Shown here piece by piece: positions 34,900 through 47,100 of a stretch of DNA of 64,000 bases. Source of the DNA: Paramacrobiotus metropolitanus. Lineage: Eukaryota > Tardigrada > Eutardigrada > Parachela > Macrobiotidae. Both the position numbers and the translations under genes were made by a program. The number at the start of each line of letters is the position of its first letter. Positions within the stretch are counted from its first letter, which is position 1. Location of the stretch: positions 104,161 through 168,160 of the forward strand of contig NW_026570409.1 of NCBI RefSeq assembly GCF_019649055.1, read 5' to 3'. Under the pieces are notes generated by a model. The model saw nothing but the letters and a program-made list of their open reading frames with translations. It ran no database searches and was not told the origin of the DNA.

Positions 34900-35960
34900 A
34901 ACGTCTTCCCGGCCAACGTTTAATCACGCTGCTCGATCGCGGCTATTTCGCAATCGGGATGCACAACGGATGCGCTTATGGTTAAGGACAATTAATTACA
35001 CAGAATGCGCAGTCAACCACGGTTTCCGCCAATTAACCACCGGCAACGGCTGATTGTCCGTTGACATAATATGTACTGCACGGCGCGGCACGCCGCATTC
35101 CTCATTGCACAGCATGTTTGTGATTTTTTCTCCCGGTGCGTTACGATGTTTTTGCCTGTTCGATTGCAGCTACTGATAACCAAGTCCGCGGCAGTTTGCA
35201 TTTATTGTAACCGAATTATTTTACCGGCGTTAATTAGCTGTAATTATATATGATTTAATAAAATGATAGTAAATAAATACGTATTATAATGGGGTACCGG
35301 CCGTAATACACCACTATCACCGGAATTATATTGAATTATTTGTATAATGATATGCTATTATATTAAATTAAATTTTTTATACACTATAATTAAATGCATT
35401 AATAATTCATTATCTATAATTGCCAAAATTATTTTTACAATATTATACGAGTATATATTATGCTGCTGTTATTATATATTTATGCTGCTTTATTTTACTA
35501 ATATTTTTTTTACTAAAATATACTAATATATAAAAAATATACTTTTACTAAAATATACTTTATTTTATACTAATATTTATGCTGCTTTATTTTACCGTAA
35601 TACGAGTATATCTACGTGAATAAATAACAATTTATTAAATAACAATTTATTAAATAACAATTTATTAAATAACAATTTATTGCTCGTACATCCAACGAAA
35701 TATTCCGACAGCGCAAAGTTCAGCATGACCTGCACAATATCGCATCAGCGATCAATGTCCGATGAGAAAATTAACCAGCCAACAATTAACACGGTGTGGA
35801 GAATAACAATTAACAAGGGAAATCGTCGATACTATACGCCAGTACCAAAATAACATTGCTCGTTAACCGCTATATAAAACATTAACAGTCGCCAGTACAC
35901 GGATTAGCAATTACCGCGTTCCACCGTTAAATCCCCTTCATAAAATCCGCCCAGCCGGCA
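34900..35960. other. Intergenic, AT-rich, with 16-bp tandem repeat
   Basis: No gene recognised. ATAACAATTTATTAAA is repeated about four times at roughly 35624-35685. The segment from 35230 to 35620 is nearly pure AT. Confidence 0.5.
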
Positions 35961-35961
35961 T

Positions 35962-36732
35962 TTATTGGGGATTGGTGCGTTTCTCGTGCTCCTGGTGCAT
36001 TTTCCGGTGCGAGGGCATCCCTTGGGGGCGACAGCGGAAGCCGCACGCCGCGCACGCCGGCAACTTCAACAACTTCGGGTCGGTGCTATCATGACCTTTA
36101 CGGTGCTCGGCCTCGTCGACGCGTGTCCGGTAGATCCGCGGGCACTTGTCGCACTTCTTCGCGCGGGGCGTGGCCTTCGGGGCGACCACCCGCGGCCTGG
36201 GCGCCGCGCGACTGCCGCCCTTGCGGGCCGCCGGGGGCTTCTTCCGCTGGTCAGAACCCTCCTGTGTCCACGCATTCGGCGGTTCGCCCTGCGCCACCAC
36301 CGCCGGGAGGTCCTGGGGCAGAGGCGACGGGTCTCGCGCCAGGGGGATCAGTACCGGTCCATCCGGGAGCGGCGCAACGGCTTCCGGGACCTCCGGAGGG
36401 GGCGCGGCGGCCTCCGGACTGTTCCTGACCGTGACCGCCCGCCCGCGGCGCTGGGGACGACCTCCCGGCGTTCGAAAGGGTAAGACGGGCGCCTGCGGCG
36501 ACGGCGGTGGCGCGCCGATCCCCGGGAAGTGCTGCGGCGGGGCTCCGGGGGCGGGGCGGGGGCGGTGACGCTCCAACAGGCACCGGCAGCGGCGGCAGCG
36601 CAGGGGGCGCACCCCCGGGAAATGCTCCCAGTGGGGACACTTCCGGCAGTCGCACTGCATCGGGAATCGGCCTAAAAAGGGGTTGCGACCGATCGGCGAC
36701 AGGCGCGGGAATAAGGAGAAACGCTGCACCAT
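35962..36732 (-). CDS. C2H2 zinc-finger protein (256 aa)
   Basis: Single-exon frame starting MVQRFSLFPRLS; an in-frame GTG lies three codons upstream. The N-terminus has cysteine-rich segments (MQCDCRKCPHWEHF; LRCRRCRCLLERH) that look like degenerate metal-binding knuckles. The middle is low-complexity proline/arginine/alanine. The C-terminus has two C2H2 fingers: CDKCPRIYRTRVDEAEHRKGH (C-X2-C-X12-H-X3-H) and CAACGFRCRPQGMPSHRKMH (C-X2-C-X11-H-X3-H). The protein ends shortly after. Probably nuclear and nucleic-acid-binding. An AATAAA overlaps the stop codon region on the minus strand. GC content is far above the surroundings, and many shadow frames occur in other phases. Extra 5' exons cannot be excluded. 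Confidence 0.7.
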   Translation of the reverse strand: MVQRFSLFPRLSPIGRNPFLGRFPMQCDCRKCPHWEHFPGVRPLRCRRCRCLLERHRPRPAPGAPPQHFPGIGAPPPSPQAPVLPFRTPGGRPQRRGRAVTVRNSPEAAAPPPEVPEAVAPLPDGPVLIPLARDPSPLPQDLPAVVAQGEPPNAWTQEGSDQRKKPPAARKGGSRAAPRPRVVAPKATPRAKKCDKCPRIYRTRVDEAEHRKGHDSTDPKLLKLPACAACGFRCRPQGMPSHRKMHQEHEKRTNPQ

Positions 36733-36779
36733 TCCCGTCACTTACAGTTAACAGGCGCAATTATACAAAAATTCCGTAA

Positions 36780-38085
36780 AATTAAAATATGTAAAATCAG
36801 GCAGCCGTCGCTGGCGAAAATGATCGCTAAAATGCAGAGTGACATGTACAGATCCGCTGGCATAAGGGTATGGCGTTGCGTAAGGGGATATAAACCCGGA
36901 TGAGCGGCTATTTCTCTCATTGTGGCCAGCACACGGATGTACGGCGAAATAGCCACTACCGGCTTAATTAATGGTGACCAGCGTGCGGCCGTTGCATTTT
37001 CTTGTAAAAAACTGCAAATGTGCTGAATAATACGGGCCACGGTATTCAACTGTATTTTCTTGGCATGAGGCATGTTTCTCGTAAATGCCAGAACGGTTGG
37101 AGCTCGTTAGCACCCAGCAGGATTTTTCTACGAAAACCAGACGTATTTTTTATTGCAGCGATTTGACGTTTTCTATTCCATTGTTAACGTCGCCCTTGTC
37201 GCTGAGAATTTACACTGATCAGTTATCATCAGAAAAATGATTACAGTAATTGGCAATTTATTGAACTAAATACAGTATTGCCTGTTTTTAAATTATTTGC
37301 GAAATAACTAGGCGCGCATTACTGTAGCCGCCCGCACAAGTTGCCCCACAGAGTGAGGTATACGGATATTTGGCCTCACATTGCTCGCTGTTCAGCGCAG
37401 TGTGTGCAGGGAGAAGGCAGCGGCCGGATCTGCCAATGGAGCAACTTGTGCGGGCGGCTACAGTAACACAGCCAAAATTCTTAATTAATTAAGACGATAC
37501 GGAGACTAAATCGATCAATAACACGCGTCGTTATAGCTTTGATTATTGATCTTATATAGTTTTATACTAATTATTTTGAATTATTTTTATTGTTTTTCGT
37601 ACGACTACAAGGATTATTTTACAGGTTTTCAAACTTATTATTACAAAGTACTGCAATTTATTTAACTGGTAGTGTATAACGAATTATTTTGATTAAAATT
37701 TGGTCTTTTGATCACAACTTATCCGTATGGAAACAGTCTGTGTTGGTTAGAATAGTCTTATTAGTAAAAAAATATGCTTTTATTAATTTTTATCATCCCT
37801 AATATATTTTGCAGATATAGTAATGTAATTATCAGGATAATCACCGTCCAGCGAACCGTAGTGATTTTCGCAGTTAATTTCCCCTGCTTTGTTAAAAACC
37901 GTTGTGAACAGAATACAATCTGTACACGACGGTACTTTCTATAAGAAGACATAAGAAAACACTGTTAATATTGATCATAAAATCGCTATCATCATACAGC
38001 AAACTGCGAATATTACGGTATTACAGATGAACGGAGTTCCGTCCCGAAACGTAATTAAGAAACCGTCAAAGGTCATCCGTGGAGC
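36780..38085. other. Intergenic containing a short MITE
   Basis: About 1.3 kb. Apart from the 142-bp element at 37322-37463, no gene is recognised. A 111-codon minus-strand frame at 37073-36738 has a hydrophobic stretch near its end but no family signature. Confidence 0.35.
37322..37463. mobile_element. Short MITE, 142 bp, 24-bp terminal inverted repeats
   Basis: CTGTAGCCGCCCGCACAAGT at the left end is exactly mirrored at the right end (ACTTGTGCGGGCGGCTACAG). The matching arms continue to TTGC on the inside and TA (TTA/TAA) on the outside. This fits a Tc1/mariner-type (TA) or PIF/Harbinger-type (TTA) MITE. The interior has no coding capacity. Confidence 0.75.
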
Positions 38086-38087
38086 GA

Positions 38088-40005
38088 TTAGGAGCGTCGA
38101 CGGCCGAACAGCTGCGAGTCCATGATCAGCGTGATCCACGGGGATAGCGAGAAGCCTACACACACCAACATCCGCCACCGTTTAATAATCATATGCGAAA
38201 GAGTCGCAGGGCACTTATATTTATGCATACACATCAGTATAATCGCGTGACCGCGTCGGTTATACAGTATAATTAACGGTATTATGTTGGTAGCGGTGTC
38301 AATGAATAGACGTTAATTACGTTAGACGTTTCTTATTACTGGGATCCTGTGAGCAGGTCACAATACTGACGTGTTTTCTAATTACACGGAAATGCCGGTA
38401 TTTCACCGGAAACAGTAGTCTGTCTAGCCGAATGCTCTACTTGGCAGTGTGACGTCAAACAAACGAGCCATAGCGATACAATGTAATAAAATGTAGAAAG
38501 ACAGTTTTCTATTTTTTCAATTTAAAAAATATTTTGTATTTAAAAAAATTAAATAAAAAATAAGTTAAAGCAAATAGGAAAGAATAAAGAAATATTTAGG
38601 TAATAAAATGATCGACTTGTATTTAAAAATGTAAAAAATAAAAGCGGTAAAACCCTACTCATCCTAAAAATTACTAGAAGAAATATGTAGTACTAAAAAC
38701 TACAATGTAGTACTAAAAAAGCGGGAATCGGCTAGGCGGTCCGCGGTTTAAAAAGCAAAAAATAAAATGAACAAACAATGTGCAGCAGGAACAAGTCCAG
38801 TGCGCATTAATTGCCGACATTTTGGCGAAACAGGGAAACGCTTGTTGTCGCAGTATACGTTAAACCGACAGATCTACATCTTATTCTATATCGTACGTAC
38901 CGGTCCAGCTCATGACGGTCAGCCCGGCGGCTACACTGGAGTGCAGCCTTAAACCATGGTGGATGGCGTCAACCGCCCCGGGGCGCCGGTACAGCGCCGC
39001 CAGCACCCCGTGCACGGAGATGGGCAGGTAGAAGACGCAGAAGACCACGCAGGTCAGCAGCGCCACCTTGGTGACGCGCACCTCCTTCGGCTGCATCCCC
39101 AGGACCCCGCGACACCCCCGGAGGTGGTCCAGCCAGCTGCGCCGGCACCGCTGACACGTCCCGCGCGCCGGTCCGGCCGGCACGCGCACCTCCATGTGCA
39201 CCTTCTCCGTGGTGTTCCCCTCCGAGTCCGTCACCGACACCGTGATCCCGGAGGACTGCCGGGTAAAGGTCACCTTCCGGGACAGACTATTCCGGACAAG
39301 GATGATCTTCACCAGGACGCCGGCGTACGCCGCCAGCATGATCGTGGCGCAGGACAGCGGCGGGGCGGTTCGGATAAAAACGTGGTACGCCGGAGACGTC
39401 ACCGTGGAGATCACGCAGCGCCGGACGCAGCGGCTGAACCCGTAGCGCCCGCCCAGTCCCAGGAGCGGCCACACCGCGACGACGACCGACACCGCCCACG
39501 TCCCGACGATCCACCACCCGGCGCTGGAGCGCCGCGGCGGCCGCGTCCGGTGTCCGCCCAGCACCACAACGGTGAAGCGGTTGAGGGCGATGGCGGCGTG
39601 GGACACCGGGGACGCGGTGACCACCACCAGGTAGCCGAACCCGGTCATCTGGCAGACGCCGTCCGAGGGCGGGGTGCCGGACAGGGAGGTGTAGGCGTGG
39701 ACGGGGGCGACGATCAGGGAGAAGAGGAGACTGGTCAGCGCCAGATTGGCCAGGAGGAGGTCGACGGCCGAGCAGGTCGACGGGGTGAAGATGCTGATCA
39801 GGCTGGCGGAGGCGGGGTGGCGCGGGCGACGCGTTTTGAGGAGGCGGAGCAGGCATAAGCAGCTTCCGGCGGCGCCGAGAATGGCCAACGGGATCAGGAG
39901 GAGGCCCAGGGCGTAGCTGGCCGCGTCCGGGCCCGTGGCGGACGAGCAGTTGCCGTGGGGAACGGACTGATTAATCATTCCCGTGTTATTCATTCCGCTC
40001 GACAT
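38088..40005 (-). CDS. Rhodopsin-family G-protein-coupled receptor B (390 aa)
   Basis: Exon 1 is 40005-38901 and exon 2 is 38155-38088. Donor G/GTACGT joins acceptor GTGTAG/GC in phase 1. The N-terminus has N-glycosylation sites (NNTG, NQSV, NCSS). TM1 has GLLLIPLAILGAAGSCLCLL. TM2-TM3 follow with DLLLANLALTSLLFSLIVAP and the conserved TM3 cysteine in GVCQMTGFGYL. The (D/E)RY position is NRF in IALNRFTVVV. TM5 has TIMLAAYAGVLVKIIL. The third intracellular loop is long (SVTDSEGNTTEKVH; basic CRRSW), and TM6 contains LLTCVVFCVFYLPI. Exon 2 supplies the end of TM7 (SLSPWITLIMDSQLF), with SPWIT in the NPxxY position and a very short tail. The overall pattern resembles the moody/melatonin-like arthropod group; that placement is inference. 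Exon 1 is very GC-rich. Confidence 0.8.
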
Positions 40006-40104
40006 ATATAAAATCACTTATGCAGCATTATCACTTAATGCGCATATATACGAAAAAAATCAATAATTGCGATAATATGTGGATATAATGCAATTAATCT
40101 AAAA

Positions 40105-40365
40105 CGGCCGATTTATTTATCGGGCGCTCCAGTAACGATTTAATTAATATAACACTACGGCCGCTTAAAAAAAGCGAATTATTTATTTTAATATATTATA
40201 ACGGCCGTTGGGAGAAATGAGTAGACTAAATATAGCGGCCGCGTTGGAAAATGCTTAATTAAAAAATAATTATTAACGACCGCTACGGAAAATATCCGGT
40301 TATGTGAAAGTGTCGATTAGAGACGCTGGAAAATCTCGGCTCGCTGGAAAATTCACGAACGGCCG
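40105..40365. promoter_or_regulatory. Cluster of CGGCCG sites upstream of GPCR B
   Basis: CGGCCG occurs at 40105, 40158, 40202, 40236 and 40360 within very AT-rich DNA just upstream of the GPCR B start codon (minus strand, 40005). Four of the five lie 34-53 bases apart. A palindromic GC hexamer recurring in an AT background suggests transcription-factor sites. No factor can be named. Confidence 0.35.
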
Positions 40366-41093
40366 TCCCTCATCATGCGCTCTCGCGCTGATGAGGGAAA
40401 GCGCTAATTATGACGTCGGCCGTGTACGCCGGCGCTTGTGAAAGGGAAACTGCCAGCGTCGCGGATTCCGCGCCGCTGCTCGGCGCGCTGTCACTGTGAT
40501 TAGGCCTTTTATTTCCCGCGCCGGCGTCCCGCTATTTACCACCGCTAACAGGCCGCCGCGGGCCGGCACAATTAACACACGGTCTGACAGTTTTTTTTCC
40601 GCACTCTCTTCCGGCTCACCTGTCGCTGCGGTGCTACATGTTGGCACGGCGCTTCCGTTTTTAATTACTCGCCTACCGTGTTGCCTTGTACACAACACGT
40701 TCGCGGAAAGCGCATCACGCTGCTATCGCGCATTAACGCGCAATTAGACCGATGAAGGACAGTCGATTAAGCGCATCAGCGCGGTGCTGTGCCGCTTAGA
40801 CGATGCGCGGTTGCGTCAGGCCGCCTACGCGCGGGCGGACGGTTGCGGCGCTGATCCCACTTCATCCTTATATCATCCTTTACGGTTTGTGCAGGCAAGT
40901 GTGGCGCAATGCCGGTTAATCACGCCGGCGCAGGCACACACAATACCGGCATTTTTAATGCATATAGGCGTTCAACACAGGACCGGCTAAATTTATCAAA
41001 CGGGTGCAGCTGTTTTCTATAGTTCACTGACGCCGTTTCATGTGCACAATAAGTGCGTAAAGTTGTTTGCCGGGTAAACAAGGGAGAGGAGGT

Positions 41094-41100
41094 TATATAA
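41094..41100 (+). promoter_or_regulatory. TATA box candidate for the 41396 gene
   Basis: TATATAA followed by GG, about 300 bases upstream of the ATG at 41396. A pyrimidine-rich acceptor-like CTTCTTCCAG ends at 41300, so a 5' UTR intron between the two is possible. Confidence 0.4.
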
Positions 41101-41395
41101 GGTCATCTGGTTGAGCCGCAAAACACTGTTGATCAAGTCGTCCCGCGAGGCCGCACGCGTGGCAGTTAACGCAGCCGGTGTCCCCTTGATTATGCTGGCC
41201 TGGATGTGCGTAACACTAACATTTCCGGCGTTTGTTGTTCCGCTTCCGGTCGCCTGCGCCGCGGATGAAAACCGGGACGTCTAACGGAATCTTCTTCCAG
41301 TCAAACAGTCATTTCTGTGGCAGCTTCACTTGACTGAACAATTCTACGGGAATCTTGCGAATGTGACCTTTATCAAGACGTCTTTGAGCGCGAAG

Positions 41396-41785
41396 ATGGC
41401 TGTCAGTGTTTTATGCATCGCAACTGTGTTTTTCTTGATGGTAATGTTGAGCCGGCACAGTGAAGCCTTTGTGCATCGTTATTCGAGCCCCTTCGAGCAG
41501 CTGGAGCCGATTCCGAGCAAACCGAGCGTCGGTGGATTGCCGGCACTGTCTCCGCCGTCCGCCGCCTCGCTCCGCTCGACACTGGACCGTTTCGCCGCGG
41601 CGCTAAGCGACGCCGGTGCACAGAATCGTCTGCGGGAGGATCTCGTGGAGAGCTTCGTTAAGGCGGCCGCGCGCCGACACCCACCGGCCGCGGACCGTCC
41701 CGTTCCCATCGTGCCGGTGGCGCCCATCCCGGTGGCCTCCGTTAAGACGGCCACCTACCTCAACCGCAATCCCCGCATTGGCTGA
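41396..41785 (+). CDS. Neuropeptide-like secreted precursor (129 aa) ending in PRIG
   Basis: Starts at MAVSVLCIATVFFLMVML, a clear signal peptide with likely cleavage after SRHSEA. An in-frame TTG 22 codons upstream was rejected as start. The middle is Ser/Ala/Leu-rich (SLRSTLDRFAAALSDAGAQN). A dibasic RR is at residues 93-94. The last 35 residues are proline-rich (RPVPIVPVAPIPVASVKTAT) and end YLNRNPRIG at the stop. A C-terminal glycine after PRI is the usual amidation donor, so cleavage at RR would release a 34-residue peptide ending in PRI-amide. PRX-amides include ecdysis-triggering hormones and pyrokinins; assignment to either is speculative. AATAAA at 42412 could serve as the poly(A) signal. 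Confidence 0.6.
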   Translation: MAVSVLCIATVFFLMVMLSRHSEAFVHRYSSPFEQLEPIPSKPSVGGLPALSPPSAASLRSTLDRFAAALSDAGAQNRLREDLVESFVKAAARRHPPAADRPVPIVPVAPIPVASVKTATYLNRNPRIG

Positions 41786-42411
41786 TTTGATTTCGGAATT
41801 TTTTTGGAGTTTCTTCATTTAAATCCGGAATTTTTGCTCTTTTTGTTTTGGCGGATTTTATTCCAGAAAAGTTTTTATTGATTAAATTCCGGGAATGTTC
41901 CATTTTTTAAATTTTTATTTTTTTTAGTTTTGATTTTTCGAAAATTTATTGCGCGTATTTTTTATTTTTTTGAATTTGACCTTTGTAATTATGTTGTGCT
42001 TTTGACCGCTAGTGACCTTTGCAATTATACCATCATCATTCGCTCCGATTAATTCAGGAAATTCTGAACCGAGGAAACTTCGATTAAACCGCTGGAATAC
42101 GTTGTTTGATGCCTAAAGAGCAATGCAGCCAGGAAAATTAATTTCTATGAGCGCTGAACGGATCCGGAAGCGCCGGCAATAATGCCATAATGGGTATCCG
42201 TTCCACCGGGATCCGGCTCCTACGCGCGCAAGGATGTGCGATATACCCAATTCACGTCGCTGAATAATTCGAACATATGATACTGTTCCCTGAAAGAAAG
42301 ATAGATATACTGCCTAAATTTTATTTTGCAGTCGTGTACAGATCTGTACATGATTGTAATTATGCTGATATTCTGCTTCAAGTCTTGAACTGCTTGCTGG
42401 AGCAGTACTGA

Positions 42412-42417
42412 AATAAA
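42412..42417 (+). terminator. Candidate poly(A) signal
   Basis: AATAAA about 630 bases downstream of the 41785 stop on the plus strand. Assignment to that gene is by position only. Confidence 0.3.
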
Positions 42418-42419
42418 AT

Positions 42420-44100
42420 CTTGACGGCCTGCGGATGTTGTTTGAGTTGTTGTCTGAGCATTAATCGAACGTGAAGTACTCGAAATTTATAAAGCAGATT
42501 TTTTTACATTCGTAACATATCCCGATATATTCATATCCGCCATTTAATAGCGGAATTAATATGGAAAGTATCGCATATAAACGTAGGATATTACCGGTAT
42601 CGGTTTCCGTTCGCACCAAACAGATTTCACATATATGACCGCTTGACCTTTTTGGCACGTTATTTATATAATTTATATAGGTAATTGAATAGTGGCGGTT
42701 ACGTGGAAGTAAGCTAGCGCTTACGGGGGACACGGCCGAGTGGCCTTTCTCTCCGTGTTTGTCTTGCGCGGCTTGTTGGCCTCTTCCGCCTGTTTGGCGT
42801 TGGCGCGGGGGCAGTTGTTGACGCGCGTTAATCCCGTGCTGGATCATCGAGAACCCCACTCGTACTCTGTCTAATCATTGTCTCGCTCCCGCGGCGGCTG
42901 TTCCACTGAAACTGCGCATTGTGCACCATATCTATTCCCGGTTGACCTGTTCTAATAAACAGCTCCCTGATGTGGAATAAACGCAGTAATTTTCAAAAAG
43001 TATTGATCACAACAAATGCATCCGGATTAATTCCGGCCAGCTGCGTACTAGTATTACTTGTACCGGGTAATACGAGTATTTGTACCAGTACCCATAATTA
43101 TAAGCACGTACGGTAATTAATATCAACATGCACGCCAATTTGCTATGCGTTGTGAAGATTTATCGGTTGGTTATGCATTGTGCTCATGTGTACGTATATA
43201 ACAATCATATACATACTTTTTATGTATAAATATATAGGCATATATATAAGTATATGTATATAAATGTCTAGATATGTAAAGCATGTATGTATATATGTAT
43301 ATGACATGTATATATGTATATGTATACATATGTATATGTATATGATTGATATATATATGTATATGTATATATATGTATAAGTATATGATTGATATATATA
43401 TGTATATGACGTTATGTAAGAAGGTTAAGCTGTACTCTGGTCGAATAACTGCTGGCCCTAATATCGCTTTAATTTAAATGAACAGTCGCGATTGTTATCG
43501 TCCCGGCAGCGAGCGTGCAGCGACCGGTGACCTTTGAACCGGCCTCCGCGGTTGCTCGCCGTGTACACCGGAATGAACGTACACCGGAACGTACCAGGCC
43601 CGCACCGGAAGTCGGCTGTGGCGTACGGAATAACGCGCGGCACGTGGACACACGCCTGGGTATTTACTGCACTGTAAGCTGCAGATATATGGAGCTAATC
43701 AGTCGGGCCGAAGGTGAATTACGGCCCGCTGATTAGTTATGCTGGGTATTTGGTCGTGGTATGTTTTCTACCATGAGATACGTATCCGTGTACATGATCA
43801 TACCTCAAGGCTGCGAATGGAATAATAACTACGAGTACTGTATTGCCGTACTTGCTACAGGCCTGGTTTTGTCAATCAACAGGTTAATTGCAATTTGGAC
43901 ATGCGTTGTTGACTTGCGTTCCGGTACTTAATAATCCAGCCTCAGCCGGTTATACGCGATACACCAACAGTATTAGTATAATATTGTGATTCCATCACGG
44001 CGCTGCATCCTTTCGTTCGGCCCAGGCAGATTCTCCTGTAGCTACCTCCCTTCTTAAGCGGAAGCAGCAACGCCACGCCTACTGGTACGACTACCATCTG
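42420..44100. other. Intergenic with AT microsatellite
   Basis: 43190-43415 is a TATATG/TATGTA-rich low-complexity array. A GC-rich patch at 42720-42860 contains short frames with a GTAAGC donor-like site on the minus strand, but no supportable gene. Confidence 0.4.
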
Positions 44101-44112
44101 GTACATGCCTAC

Positions 44113-47100
44113 ATGGATCCGCGGCAGCTGCATCTGTATAATAATATCATATGGGAAGTTGTGGCTGCGTGTGTACTGATCAGCGCGCTCCCCGCGCTGT
44201 CTAAACATGCAGCACCAGACTGTGGGGCTGCACGTCCCGCCGCATCCGGACAGGATCCGCATTGCGCCGCCGACGGGGCGGCCGACAACGGCCAGCGGTC
44301 GCCTGATCAACACAACCATCCCATACGGCCTAATATCGTCCTTATTCTCCTCGACGACATGGTATACTCTGCTAATTCAAAAAGAGTTTTATTTCCATAT
44401 ATAAATATTACACCTATAATTTATATTATATATATAAACATTTAAATATGTTTAATATTTAAATTTAAATATGTTTATTTAAATAATAATTATATATACG
44501 TAAGTATATATAATTATTATATACGTATAAATATATATTATACACAAAAAAATACGTACATATAAATATATTAAAAAATATGTACATATAAATATGCACA
44601 TATAAATATATCATACACAAAAAATATATACATATAAATATATTATATATAGTATATGATATTCCTAAAAATGTGTTCTATACATATAAATTGTATATAT
44701 TTATTTATGATATAAATTCGAGCGCAATAATAATCCACTGGCTACTTATAACTGTGTGGCTGTCAGTCTTCGTCTTCGCAATGACGTACATATATACATA
44801 TGTACAGGGCTTCAACGACGTCAGCTTCCGCGGCTCGACGCAGATCCCGACGCCGCGCATCGACCGGCTGGCGCGCGAGGGCATCATCCTGCACCGGATG
44901 TACGCGCACTGCACCTGCAGTCCCTCCCGCTCCGCTCTCCTCACCGGCAAACACCCCTTCACCATCGGTACATATACGCCATACTCTGTACATAGAGATA
45001 CGCCCATCTTATTACAATTTCTTTTGCTAACTCATAAATAATAATCATAGATGTATAACATAACTGCACATCTAATACAGTACAAATATTTTCATTCTAC
45101 ACTATAACTTTGTTTAAATAGTTTGTGAATAATTCTGCAATCTGGTGCGATGGTCCTCTCATTTGTATGTATTTCTATTTGTAGAATTTCTTACAATCCT
45201 TATATATCCCTAAAACTAGACGAACTAATTACCTACGTATGACCTTGAAAAAACTCTCTTAAATTATCGACCGAAGCGTAGCGGAGGTCCTCTATGTTCA
45301 GCGTTTATGAAAAAAGTGGTGTCCGTCGGTCACCGCCACCTAATGCACATATGCGCGGGTTCACTATCAAACGCACATATGCGCGCTGGCCGTATATACT
45401 CAAGCCGCAAGCAAACTATGGTGTCCGTCGGTCACCGCCACCTAATGCACATATGCGCGGGTTCACTATCAAACGCACATATGCGCTGGCCGTATACTCA
45501 AGCCGCAAGCAAACTATGGTGTCCGTCGGTCACCACCTAATGCACATATGCGCGGGTTCACTATCAAACGCACATATGCGCTGGCCGTATATACTCAAGC
45601 CACAAGCAAACTATGGTGTCCGTCGGTCACCGCCACCTAATGCACATATGCGCGGGTTCACTATCAAACGCACATATGCGCGCTGGCCGTATATACTCAA
45701 GCCGCAAGCAAACTATGGTGTCCGTCGGTCACCGCCACCTAATGCACATATGCGCGGGTTCACTATCAAACGCACATATGCGCGCTGGCCGTATATACTC
45801 AAGCCACAAGCAAACTATGGTGTCCGTCGGTCACCGCCACCTAATGCACATATGCGCGGGTTCACTATCAAACGCACATATTACAACGGAAGGCTGACGG
45901 TGAGCTCCCGTTTACTGTGGGTTGGCTACACGCCGCGCCACGCCGCTAAACAGACCGATGTTGGTGGTCTAATATTACGCAACTGCGAAACCCACAAACA
46001 GGAAGAGATCTTACTGTTCCTCTGGATGAAGGGAAATGTGCAGAAGATAAAACGAGAGGTCACGACGAACGATCGATCGAGAGGTTGCCCATGGACAAAT
46101 TTATTAGAATTCAGAAAGTTACTCCATCACCGACTGATCAGCGTCCAATTTCCCATTTCACATCACACCGTTAAACACCGTTAACACACTAGCCAGCTGT
46201 GACTCATCAATCCACACAGACTGACCAATCAAATAAAGTTCTAATTATTTGAATTTAACCACAGTCGCTATATCCCCGCCGTAAGCGGTTAATTAGTGAA
46301 TTAACCAAGACACAAAAAAGAGATTACAAAATCAAATACTGTTATTCCAGCAAACAGAAATGAGCAAATTATTAGTAAAAATCCATGGAAATTACCGAAT
46401 TCCATTCCGTCCATGCCTGTCCGACACTTCACTTGTCCGCTTCAGAATCTTCGTCCTTGCCATTCTGTCCGTTACGTCGCTCCTCGCGCCATTCCTCTTT
46501 CTCTTTCTTTCGCTGATCCATCATCACTCGCAGGTCATCTTCCAGCTGCTTTTTCTCCATTTCTTCCTTCTTCTGCTGTTCCTGCATACGCTTAATCTCC
46601 TGCTGGTATTTCTCCGTTTCCGCTCGTAATCGTGCCAGCTCATCCAGATCTCCACTACGAATACGCTCTTCACTCTGACTACGCTGCACGTCTGCTGGTA
46701 ATTCCGTCACAATACGTTCTCCGATCTTACGAATATCACGTTCCATTTCAACATGATGTCCACAGCTCCACATGTCAATCGAAGCATACTGTCTACGTCG
46801 ATCTGCATACCACTGTTGTCGCATACGGTCCAACTCACGATACATATGTAAAACATAATCACGGCTCGTTTCATCATATGTACCATCCCACATGCAGTCT
46901 CCTGACCAAAACGAAATATCATCCGGAAAGAATCGGTTCGGGTTAAAGTACAAGGGCGGTTCTTCACTACGTCGGAATCGTCCTTGAATGAACTTGAACA
47001 CTTGCCCGTACCGATTTTCCCATCGAGTCGTACCGTCCTTCTGGGATTCATACGTAATCCACGAAGTTGCAGCAAAACGATCATAAAACCAAGTCTCCAC

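Noticed and set aside
36738-37073. Extra membrane-protein exon upstream of the zinc-finger gene
   Set aside because: One hydrophobic stretch only; the apparent donor does not connect to the zinc-finger frame in phase.
38956-39858. 300-codon plus-strand frame opposite GPCR B
   Set aside because: Shadow of the GC-rich receptor exon; low-complexity Gly/Asp/His/Arg composition.
42461-42859. 132-codon minus-strand frame in a GC-rich patch
   Set aside because: No domain, no credible start; a GTAAGC donor-like site is not matched by a downstream exon I could identify.
43190-43415. CRISPR-like or structured array
   Set aside because: Simple TATATG microsatellite without spacers, in a eukaryotic genome.
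45294-46184. Long repetitive plus-strand frame (296 codons) across the satellite and LTR
   Set aside because: It is the satellite read through in a stop-poor frame and it runs into the LTR. Other frames are equally open, and there is no start context or family.
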